From contig JANXTR010000023.1 in the NCBI GenBank assembly GCA_025352325.1, positions 1 through 64,000 on the forward strand: a DNA stretch of 64,000 nucleotides, in the 5' to 3' direction. This document shows, piece after piece, positions 39,643 through 46,745 of this stretch; position 1 is the stretch's first letter; each line of letters opens with the position of its first letter. The DNA comes from Microbacteriaceae bacterium (GTDB taxonomy: Bacteria > Actinomycetota > Actinomycetes > Actinomycetales > Microbacteriaceae). Made by a program: the position numbers and the translations under genes. The notes beneath the pieces are model-generated. The model was not told the origin of the DNA. It saw only the letters and a program-made list of their open reading frames with translations, and made no database searches.

Positions 39643-40797
39643 ATGCGTCTGGCGATCCTCGGAGCGATCCTGCTCGTTCTCGGGTTCCTCGCGATCGCGA
39701 CCGGCATGCTGCCCCCCGCGGAGGCCGCGGCCGTCGGTGACCGCGTCTGGCCGATCCTGCTCTTCGCTGTCGCGATCACCGTGGTGGCCGAGCTGGCGGC
39801 CGAGGCCGGCGTCTTCGCCGCCGTGGCGGAGCGCACCGCCCGAGCAGCCCGTGGCCGCGCCTGGCTGCTCTGGATCTTCGTGGTTCTCATCGCGGTCGTC
39901 AGTACCGCCTTCCTGAGCCTCGACACCACCGCCGTGCTCCTCACCCCGGTGGTCGTGCTGGTCGCGCGGGCGAACGGGCTGCCGCCGCTCCCGTTCGCGC
40001 TCACGACCGTCTGGCTCGCCAACACGGCCTCGCTGATCTTGCCGGTGTCGAACCTCACGAACCTGCTCGCCCTGCATGCGCTCGGCTTCGCGGACCCCGC
40101 GCGATTCGTGGCCCTCATGGCGGTTCCGGCGATCATCGCGATCGTGGTGCCATGCGTCATCCTGTTCCTGATCTACCGGCGCTCGTTCGCCGCGCGTTTC
40201 GAACCAAAGCCGGCGACGGCGCCCGCTGACCCGGTGCTGTTCTGGTTCAGCTCGGCGATCCTGATCGTGCTGCTCCCCCTGCTCGTGACGGGGCTGCCGG
40301 TGTGGATCCCCGCGAGCGCGGCCGCCGTACTGCTCGCCGCCGTGTTCTCGTTCCGCCGCCGCAGCGCCCTGCGTTTCGGGCTGCTGCCCTGGCAACTGGT
40401 GATCTTCGCGTGCGGCCTCTTCCTTGTGGTGGAGGCCGGCCACTCGCTCGGGTTGACCGTCGTGCTCGCTCAGGTCGCCGGGTCCGGGAACGATCTCGGC
40501 CCGCTGCTGCGACTGTCCCTCAGCGGGATGCTGGGCGCCAACGTCGTCGACAACCTGCCCGCCTACCTGGCGCTCGAGCCGGTTGCGGGGTCGCCTGTGC
40601 GCCTTGCGGCGCTGCTGATCGGGGTCAACGCCGGACCGCTGATCACGCCGTGGGCGTCCCTCGCGACGCTCCTCTGGCACTCACGGCTGCAGACACTCGG
40701 CGTGGAGGTGCGCTGGTCGCGGTACCTGCTGCTCGGGCTCGTGGCGGCGCCGCTCACCGTCGTGCTGGCGACGATCGGGCTGGCGCTGACGCACTAA
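39643..40797 (+). CDS. ArsB/SLC13-type anion transporter
   Basis: A 384-aa membrane protein with about ten helices resembling the ArsB/citrate/NhaD superfamily (ion transporter). Marks are FLSLDTTAVLLTPVVVLVA, WLANTASLILPVSNLTNLLAL (a substrate loop with Asn and Ser) and MLGANVVDNLPAYLALEP in the second half, which repeats the first. No ars genes are nearby, so arsenite export is unproven; a carboxylate or sulfate is possible. ATG 39643 is chosen over an upstream GTG because CAGAAT at 39631-39636 lies exactly 6 nt before it. Confidence 0.85.
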   Translation: MRLAILGAILLVLGFLAIATGMLPPAEAAAVGDRVWPILLFAVAITVVAELAAEAGVFAAVAERTARAARGRAWLLWIFVVLIAVVSTAFLSLDTTAVLLTPVVVLVARANGLPPLPFALTTVWLANTASLILPVSNLTNLLALHALGFADPARFVALMAVPAIIAIVVPCVILFLIYRRSFAARFEPKPATAPADPVLFWFSSAILIVLLPLLVTGLPVWIPASAAAVLLAAVFSFRRRSALRFGLLPWQLVIFACGLFLVVEAGHSLGLTVVLAQVAGSGNDLGPLLRLSLSGMLGANVVDNLPAYLALEPVAGSPVRLAALLIGVNAGPLITPWASLATLLWHSRLQTLGVEVRWSRYLLLGLVAAPLTVVLATIGLALTH

Positions 40798-40841
40798 CGG
40801 CCTCTCCTCCGCAGGCCCGGAATCGCAGAGATCTGGTACTT

Positions 40842-40857
40842 TCGAACATACGTTCGA
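40842..40857. promoter_or_regulatory. LexA (SOS) box
   Basis: TCGAACATACGTTCGA is a perfect 16-bp palindrome of the actinobacterial LexA type (TCGAAC-N4-GTTCGA). It lies just upstream of AAGAAT (40863-40868), the -10 candidate for the DUF222 remnant starting at 40875. Members of this gene family are often DNA-damage inducible. Confidence 0.85.
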
Positions 40858-40874
40858 TGCCGAAGAATGGGGGA

Positions 40875-41470
40875 ATGGCCTTCTCCGATACCGCGCTCAC
40901 TGTGTTGACCACGGCGACGCGTACCCTCGAGGCGATCCGCTTCAACGGGCTCGCTTCGATGTCGGATGGTGTGTTGCTCGAGTCGATCGGGCGGTCGGCC
41001 CAGCACGAACGCCTCGCGCGGGCACACTCGGCGACGCTCGCCGGCGAACTTCTGCGCCGCTCCGCCCCAAAACTCGGGCACGACAGGCTCGCCCAGAGAC
41101 TTGGCCACCGCACCCCCAGAAGCTCATCCAGGCCACCACGGGAGGCACCTCGCGCGACGTGGCGCGGGCTATTCGCGTGGGTGGGCTCCCGCAGTCTCAC
41201 CCCTGGCTGGACTCGGTGACCGCACCGATCGCCGACGGTTCCGTGTCGATTGACGCGGCCGATGCGATCCGTGCAGGGCTCGGGCAGCCGGGCGACGGGG
41301 TTCCCGCGTCCGCGGCACGACCACCGAACGCGACCATGGCGCCCGCACCGGCCACGGACGGCTCCAGGGCAGTCAACTGCCGGTCTCGATCGAGACCATC
41401 GAACGGCTCACCTGCACCCAGGGCACCCTCCTCGTTGTTACAACGTCGCCCTGAGAGAACTGCTCGCCGG
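40875..41470 (+). pseudogene. DUF222/13E12-type HNH endonuclease gene, frameshifted and truncated
   Basis: The first 75 codons (MAFSDTALTVLTTATRTLEA, DGVLLESIGRSAQHERLARA, RLGHRTP) match the N-terminus of DUF222 (REP13E12) proteins. After a frameshift near 41120 the matching sequence continues in another frame from about 41159 (ARAIRVGG, HPWLDSVTAPIADGSVSIDAADAIRAGLG). A third piece (GRQLPVSIETIERLTC) is readable around 41360-41420. The HNH nuclease domain is not found. An intact LexA box and -10 precede it, so the promoter outlived the gene. I see nothing recognisable from 41470 to the next gene at 41643. Confidence 0.8.
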
Positions 41471-41642
41471 ATATCGCGGTAGTCCTCCGGGCTGCTCAGC
41501 GGGCAGGAGGCCGTCGGCCGCGCTGCTCGCCCGGGAGGGGATTGCTGCTCGCCCGGGCCGAACGCACCCGGGTATCCGGCGCCGCCGGGCGTAGTCTCAG
41601 AGCACAGGGTCACCGTGACTCTCCCAATGGCAGGAGCACCCC

Positions 41643-41789
41643 ATGGCCGAAAAATCCGCCCGCAAGAACACCCCGAAGACCGCCGCGACGAAGAGCCTCA
41701 AAGAGAAGCGCGTCGACAAGCAGAACAAGAAGGCCAGCAATGAACGCAGCAACAACACCGACGCCGTGACCCGCGCCGCCAACAAGTAG
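41643..41789 (+). CDS. Small lysine-rich protein (48 aa), function unknown
   Basis: A 48-aa strongly basic protein: MAEKSARKNTPKTAATKSLK, then EKRVDKQNKKASNERSNN and a short end NTDAVTRAANK. A ribosome binding site AGGAG lies 8 nt before the ATG. Short Lys/Arg-rich proteins of this appearance are common in Microbacteriaceae, and some bind nucleic acids, but no function is established. It is too short and too disordered for domain assignment. Confidence 0.7.
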   Translation: MAEKSARKNTPKTAATKSLKEKRVDKQNKKASNERSNNTDAVTRAANK

Positions 41790-41824
41790 CGCTCGCCCGG
41801 GTCCGGCACGCTGAGCGGGCCCGC

Positions 41825-42289
41825 TCAGCGATCGACGCGGACCAGCCGCACGAAGCGCACGACCAGGTCGCTCGACCCCGGCGCGAGCGCGATCCGCAGC
41901 CTCGGGGAAATTACGCAGCCTCCCGCCGCCGCCGCCGCCATCGAGGGTTCGACCAAACCCGAGGTGCCGACCAGGCTCGAGTGGCCCACCGAGCCCGAGC
42001 CCGAGCCCGAGCTGGCGCGGGCGCCAGCGCCCAAGGCCAAGCCCGAGCCGGCGAGAGCCCCGCTCGGCAGGGCGACGGCCGCCGTCATCCACGTCCCGCT
42101 GTCGGCCAGCGGAACCCGCGTGAGGGCCACGACGGCCACCACGAGCAGTGCAGAGTTCCGCGCGAGCGTGTAGAGCGCCGAGGTGCGGCCCTGCCCCGAT
42201 CCCCGGCGGACGGCGGCCACGGAGAACCCGAAGCTCACCCCCGCGCTGAGGAGGGTGATGACGGCGGTGACCCACAATGCGACGGACAT
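41825..42289 (-). CDS. Small membrane protein with a low-complexity C-terminal half
   Basis: A 154-aa frame. Residues 1-75 look like an actinobacterial membrane protein (MSVALWVTAVITLLSAGVSF, ALYTLARNSALLVVAVVALT) with two or three helices. The second half is low complexity (GSGLALGAGARASSGSGSGS and AAAAAGG) with no resemblance to the usual helices of such proteins, then ends FVRLVRVDR. Either the 3' part is expanded or replaced, or the gene is decayed. It lies 16 bp downstream of the acyl-CoA oxidase gene on the same strand and could be co-transcribed. Function unknown. Confidence 0.5.
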   Translation of the reverse strand: MSVALWVTAVITLLSAGVSFGFSVAAVRRGSGQGRTSALYTLARNSALLVVAVVALTRVPLADSGTWMTAAVALPSGALAGSGLALGAGARASSGSGSGSVGHSSLVGTSGLVEPSMAAAAAGGCVISPRLRIALAPGSSDLVVRFVRLVRVDR

Positions 42290-42305
42290 GGATCGATCGT
42301 CGGCG

Positions 42306-44393
42306 TTACGAGCCCGAGCGCTTGGCTTTTTGCTTGGCCAGCGCCTTCTCCTCGACCGGAGCCGTGCCGTTCTTGCGCTGCTCGGCGTAGTACGCGCGCG
42401 CCTCATCCTGCCGTTCGCGCTCGGCACCTGAGGCGATCGGCGCCCGCAGGTGCTCCGGCGCGAACTGGAAGGCATCCGTCAGCGCGACCGCATGCGGCCG
42501 CAGACGCGGTAGCAGCCGATCGTCAATGTAGTCGGTGATGGCCTCCGCACGCGAGGCCGAGAGGCGCCCGTTGATGAGGTACCAGGCGAGGTGCTTCTCG
42601 ATCAGCGTGAAGCCGAACAGGTCTCGCAGCCAGGTGAGCACCTGCTTGTTGCCCGCGTGCTCGATGGTGCCGAGCCGCTCCGAGAACGCCTCCCACTCGA
42701 GCAGTTCCGCGTGCGCGTATGCGGCCTCGATCAGCTCGTTCTGGTTGTCGTTGAAGAGCTTCGCGGCAGCCTCGGGCGCGAGGGAGCCGGCGTTCTTGAG
42801 CCGGCCCGCGACGGCCGCGACCATGGTCTCGACGCGATCCGTGAGCAGCTGGCGCTGGGCGGCTTGGCCACGCACGTTGCCGATCGAGCGGGCCGTCGAG
42901 CCGAAGTCGCCAATCTTCTGACCGAGCGCGCGGAGGCCGCTGCGGCTCACGACCTGGCCGGCCTGCTGGCCCGCATAGGCGGCGATGGCGGCGGCATCCG
43001 GCTTGGCCAGACGACGGGCGTAGTCGGTGAGCAGGCGCTTCGCGACGAGCTGCAGCAGCACGTTGTTGTCGCCCTCGAAGGTCGTGTAGATGTCGAGGTC
43101 GGCGTGCAGCTGGGTGAATCGGTTCTCGGCCAGGAAGCCGGCGCCGCCGCAGGCCTCGCGAGCCGCCTGGATCGTGTCGAGCGCCGACCAGGTGCTGAAG
43201 GGCTTGAGCGAGGCGGCCAGGGTCTCGAGATCCTGCCGGTCCTCGTCAGTGTCGTGCTCGCCCGAGAACACCCCGTGGAACTTCTCGAGCAGCTGGTCGT
43301 GCGCGAACGACATCGCGTACGTCGTCGCCAGGCGCGGCAGGAGCCGACGTTGGTGGCGCTGGTAGTCGAGCAGCACGACCTCGCCATCGCCGATCCCATC
43401 GGCGAACTGGCGACGCTCGGCGGCGTAGCGGATAGCGATCGTCAGGGCGAGCTTGGACGCCACGGTCGCGGCGCCATCCAGCGAGACTCGACCTTGCACG
43501 AGCGTGCCGACCATGGTGAAGAAGCGGCGGCCGGGGCTGGCGATCGGCGAGCTGTACAGGCCGTTTTCGTCCACATCGCCGTAGCGGTTGAGCAGATTGG
43601 TGCGCGGAATGCGGACGCCGGTGAAGTGCAGGCGACCATTGTCGATGCCGTTCAGTCCGCCCTTGAGCCCGTCGTCCTCGCCGCCGACACCCGGCAGGAA
43701 GTCGACGCCGTCGCGGATCGGGACGAAGAAGGCGTGCACGCCGTGGTTGATGCCACCGACGATGAGCTGCGCGAAGACGACGGCCGCCTGGCCGTCCTTC
43801 GCGGCATTGCCGAGGTAGTCCTTCCAGGCGGCGCGGAACGGAGTGTCGATGACGAACTCGTCCGCGGCCTTGTCGAAGGTGGCCGTGGTGCCGATCGCGG
43901 CGACATCCGAACCGTGTCCGGTCTCGGTCATCGCGAACGCGCCGGGCGTCGCGAGGCTCATGATGCCGGGCAGAAACTGCGCGTGGGCGCGCTGGGTGCC
44001 GAGGTGCATGACGGCGGCGCCGAAGAGCCCCCACTGCACACCGGACTTGATCTGCATCGACGGGTCGCCGATGACGAGCTCCTCGAAGGAGGCGATGTTG
44101 CCGCCGTGATCCTCTTCGCCGCCGAGCGACTTCGGGAACGCGCGGTGCACGACGCCCTCCTCGGCGAGGCGCTTCAGCTGACCGGATGCCCGCAGCCGGT
44201 GCTCGGCCATCGTCGCGCCGGGGACGTAGTGGAACTCCTCGCGCTTCAGCAGCTCCCGGGAATGCTTGCGGGCCTCGCCCCAGCGGGCAAAGAGCACCTC
44301 GGCGAGCGCGGTCGGATCCACCCGCATGCCGTCCTGCGGGACGGAGGAGGATGCGGCGCCGGATGCGGCGGAAAGTTTGATGGTGTCGGTCAT
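42306..44393 (-). CDS. Acyl-CoA oxidase/dehydrogenase family protein
   Basis: A 695-aa flavoenzyme of the long acyl-CoA oxidase type, catalysing the first step of beta-oxidation. Recognisable are GGEEDHGGNIASFEEL, FAMTETGHGSDVAAIGTTA (FAD/substrate loop), GRVSLDGAATVASKLALTIA, ACGGAGFLAENRF and YTTFEGDNNVLLQLVAKRLL with the catalytic Glu of the oxidase group. The C-terminal domain ends with a Lys-rich tail. Length is far above ordinary acyl-CoA dehydrogenases (380-400 aa). The ATG at 44393 follows an AGGAG ribosome binding site. A perfect palindrome 41 bp upstream is probably its operator. Confidence 0.9.
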   Translation of the reverse strand: MTDTIKLSAASGAASSSVPQDGMRVDPTALAEVLFARWGEARKHSRELLKREEFHYVPGATMAEHRLRASGQLKRLAEEGVVHRAFPKSLGGEEDHGGNIASFEELVIGDPSMQIKSGVQWGLFGAAVMHLGTQRAHAQFLPGIMSLATPGAFAMTETGHGSDVAAIGTTATFDKAADEFVIDTPFRAAWKDYLGNAAKDGQAAVVFAQLIVGGINHGVHAFFVPIRDGVDFLPGVGGEDDGLKGGLNGIDNGRLHFTGVRIPRTNLLNRYGDVDENGLYSSPIASPGRRFFTMVGTLVQGRVSLDGAATVASKLALTIAIRYAAERRQFADGIGDGEVVLLDYQRHQRRLLPRLATTYAMSFAHDQLLEKFHGVFSGEHDTDEDRQDLETLAASLKPFSTWSALDTIQAAREACGGAGFLAENRFTQLHADLDIYTTFEGDNNVLLQLVAKRLLTDYARRLAKPDAAAIAAYAGQQAGQVVSRSGLRALGQKIGDFGSTARSIGNVRGQAAQRQLLTDRVETMVAAVAGRLKNAGSLAPEAAAKLFNDNQNELIEAAYAHAELLEWEAFSERLGTIEHAGNKQVLTWLRDLFGFTLIEKHLAWYLINGRLSASRAEAITDYIDDRLLPRLRPHAVALTDAFQFAPEHLRAPIASGAERERQDEARAYYAEQRKNGTAPVEEKALAKQKAKRSGS

Positions 44394-44433
44394 GGCGAAC
44401 TCCTGAAGACTCGTGTTCAGCACGTTACGCCCG

Positions 44434-44451
44434 TCAGTGATGTGTCACTGA
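44434..44451. promoter_or_regulatory. Putative operator of the acyl-CoA oxidase gene
   Basis: TCAGTGA and TCACTGA form perfect 7-bp arms around TGTG. The site lies 41 bp upstream of the oxidase start, where a TetR- or FadR-type fatty-acid repressor would cover the promoter. No such regulator gene is adjacent; the nearby MarR gene faces a different palindrome. Confidence 0.55.
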
Positions 44452-44586
44452 GTCGTTGCGCATGGTCACGATGGGGGTCGCCCGAGCGGCCTCGGTCGTT
44501 GGTGGAACCCTACAAAACCTGCAGATGGGCTGTGTGGGGTTCGGCTACAGGCCGCTCGCGGCCGCCCCGAAGGTCATGGAGAAAAA

Positions 44587-45018
44587 CTACCGGCCGTCGG
44601 CCCAGCGGCCCCCGCCCGAGGAGCCGATGATGTCGAGGAGGGCGTCCCGGAGGCCCGGCAGGTCGTCAACCTCGGGGAAGAGCTCCGCCTCGATGCTCCT
44701 GGCGCGCGCGAAGACCGCGGCTCCGGATGCTGTGCGTTCCACCACCCGGCGGCGGCGGTCGGCCGCATCCGGGTGCCGCTCGATGAAGCCCTCGCGTTCG
44801 AGCCGTTCGATCGTGCGCGACATCGTCTGCGCCTCGACCCGGGCGAGCCCCGCGAGTTCGACCTGTGTGGCCGGGCCGCCGTCGACCAGGTGCAGCACGA
44901 TCAGGCCGGCGTGGCTGAGCCCCAGGGCGGTCAGCGCCTCGAGCCAGGCATGCTCGACCAGGCGGGATGCCGTGGACAGCAGTCGGCCCGTCGGCCAGTC
45001 GCGCATCCCGTCGCTCAC
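44587..45018 (-). CDS. MarR-family transcriptional regulator
   Basis: A 143-aa winged-helix regulator. The DNA-binding part is visible as GGPATQVELAGLARVEAQTMSRTIERLEREGFIERHPDAADRRR with the wing Arg residues; flanking helices give the dimer interface (ALTALGLSHAGLIVLHLV). The GTG at 45018 has TAGCCT 7 nt upstream, suggesting a leaderless mRNA; an ATG four codons later is possible. It diverges from a DHA2 exporter, with a palindrome between them, the usual setup for drug-responsive repression of the exporter. Confidence 0.9.
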   Translation of the reverse strand: MSDGMRDWPTGRLLSTASRLVEHAWLEALTALGLSHAGLIVLHLVDGGPATQVELAGLARVEAQTMSRTIERLEREGFIERHPDAADRRRRVVERTASGAAVFARARSIEAELFPEVDDLPGLRDALLDIIGSSGGGRWADGR

Positions 45019-45048
45019 GCATTCGAGGCTAGTGCTAGTTTCTAAAGA

Positions 45049-45060
45049 TCAGCCGGCTGA
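45049..45060. promoter_or_regulatory. Palindrome between marR and the DHA2 exporter
   Basis: TCAGCCGGCTGA is a perfect 12-bp palindrome 17 bp before the exporter ATG and 30 bp from the marR start. It is the probable MarR operator. Confidence 0.5.
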
Positions 45061-45077
45061 CTAATTCGGGAGTTCGT

Positions 45078-46673
45078 ATGACCACCGCCGCACGCATGCC
45101 CGCCTCCGCCCGGCGCCGCTGGATCGGCCTCATCGTCATCAGTATCGCCGTCGCCCTGATCATCGTGGACTCGACGATCGTCAACGTCGCCATCCCGTCG
45201 ATCGTCAAAGAGCTCGACATCACCTCGACGCAGGTGCAGTGGGTGCAGGAGAGCTACACGTTGGTCTTCGCCTCGCTGCTGCTTGTCTGGGGCACGCTCG
45301 CCGACCGGATCGGCCGCCGCCGACTGCTGATCATCGGCCTCGCCCTCTTCGGGCTGGCCAGCATCGCGGCTGCCCTCGCCCCCACCGGCGACTTCCTCAT
45401 CGGGGCTCGGGTCGCGCAGGGCATCGGCGGCGCGATGCTGCTGCCCACCACGCTGTCGCTGATCAACGCGACCTTCCGCGGGCGTGAGCGCGGCATCGCG
45501 TTCGCCGTCTGGGGCTCGACGATCGGCGGGATGGCGGCCGTCGGTCCGCTGCTGGGCGGCTGGCTCACCACCTACTTCTCGTGGCGCTGGGCCTTCGGGA
45601 TCAACGTGCCCCTCGGCATCCTGCTCATCATCAGTGCCCTGCTGTTCGTCGCTGAATCGAAGGCCCCGCAGGCCGGGCGAGTGGATCTGGTGGGCGCCGC
45701 GATCTCGGTCGTCCTGTTCGCCTCGCTCGTCTTCGGACTTATCGAGGGGCGCACATACGGCTGGTGGCTGAGCGACACTCCCCCGTCGTTCTGGAAGCTC
45801 GACGTCTCGCCGATCCCGTTCGCCTTCGCGCTCGCGCTGATCTCGATCGTCGCGTTCGTCGCCTGGGGACTGCATCGGCAGCGCATCGGCATGAGCACTC
45901 TGATCGCGTTCTCGCTGTTTCGGATCGCGTCGTTCCGCAACGGCAACCTGGCCGCGATGGTGGTGGCGCTCGGGGAGTTCGGAATCATCCTGTCGCTCCC
46001 GCTGTGGCTGCAGAATGTGCTCGGCTACGACGCCCTGCAGACCGGGTTCGTGCTGCTCGCCCTCGCGATCGGCTCGTTCGCGGCATCCGGATTCGCGGGC
46101 GCGTTCAGCGGACGGATCGCGCCGGTCTGGGTCGTGCGCGCCGGCATCGCCCTGGAGATCATTGGGCTCGTCATCACCGGGCTCGTCATCTCGACCGACA
46201 CCCCGTGGGGCGCCATCGTGGCCGGGCTCTTCGTCTACGGGATGGGGGTCGGGCTGGCGACGGCGCAGCTGACTGGAGTGGTGCTCGTGGATGTCCCGGT
46301 CGAGCAGAGCGGGGCCGCCTCGGGCACGCAGTCCACGGCTCGGCAGGTCGGCTCGGCGCTCGGGATCGCGATCCTCGGCACGATCCTGTTCAGCACCCTC
46401 GGCACGCAGTTCGCCGACAGGCTGCCCTCGTCGATCCCCGCCGCGACGCAGACGCAGCTCGTGAACACCGTCGTGGACTCGGCGGGGGCGGCGATCCCCG
46501 CGCTGGTGAAGCAATCGCCGGCCGTCGGCAAGCTCGCCGAGGAGGCATTCAGCGAGGCGACGAAACTCTCCGCGTTCTCGGCGGCCGGGTTCCTGACGCT
46601 CGGGCTGCTGGCGACGATCTCGCTGGGGTCGGGGCGCAAGGAGGACGAGCCCGCCGTCTTGCCGGTCGAGTAG
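45078..46673 (+). CDS. MFS drug exporter, DHA2 (EmrB/QacA) family, MarR-associated
   Basis: A 531-aa proton-driven exporter with about 14 helices. Marks are IVDSTIVNVAIPSIVKELDI, WVQESYTLVFASLLLVWGTLADRIGRRRLL, RVAQGIGGAMLLPTTLSLI and the late QSTARQVGSALGIAILGTI. Near the C-terminus is a long extracytoplasmic stretch before the last helix. The divergent MarR gene most likely regulates it. Its final codons and stop (VE and TAG) lie inside a REP-like repeat at 46664-46696. Confidence 0.92.
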   Translation: MTTAARMPASARRRWIGLIVISIAVALIIVDSTIVNVAIPSIVKELDITSTQVQWVQESYTLVFASLLLVWGTLADRIGRRRLLIIGLALFGLASIAAALAPTGDFLIGARVAQGIGGAMLLPTTLSLINATFRGRERGIAFAVWGSTIGGMAAVGPLLGGWLTTYFSWRWAFGINVPLGILLIISALLFVAESKAPQAGRVDLVGAAISVVLFASLVFGLIEGRTYGWWLSDTPPSFWKLDVSPIPFAFALALISIVAFVAWGLHRQRIGMSTLIAFSLFRIASFRNGNLAAMVVALGEFGIILSLPLWLQNVLGYDALQTGFVLLALAIGSFAASGFAGAFSGRIAPVWVVRAGIALEIIGLVITGLVISTDTPWGAIVAGLFVYGMGVGLATAQLTGVVLVDVPVEQSGAASGTQSTARQVGSALGIAILGTILFSTLGTQFADRLPSSIPAATQTQLVNTVVDSAGAAIPALVKQSPAVGKLAEEAFSEATKLSAFSAAGFLTLGLLATISLGSGRKEDEPAVLPVE

Positions 46674-46745
46674 CCGCACAGCGCCGTATCGAGACCCCTA
46701 CGCTCGAACCTCGGTCTCGAAACGCGCCTGCGGCGCTACTCGACC
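46664..46745. repeat. Inverted pair of 33-bp REP-like elements between two convergent genes
   Basis: Copy 1 (46664-46696) runs from GGTCGAGTAG to ATCGAGACC; copy 2 (46713-46745) is nearly its reverse complement, from GGTCTCGAAA to CTACTCGACC, with 16 bp between. Such GGTCTCGA...ACTCGACC elements are frequent between genes of Microbacteriaceae. Both contain the word GTCGAGTAG that supplies the last codons and stop of the exporter gene on one side and of recQ on the other. The pair can fold into a large hairpin and probably terminates both genes. Confidence 0.8.

Noticed and set aside
46681-46745. A CRISPR-like repeat/spacer unit
   Set aside because: Only two copies in inverted orientation with one short spacer; fits a REP-like pair, not a CRISPR array. 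No cas genes in the window.
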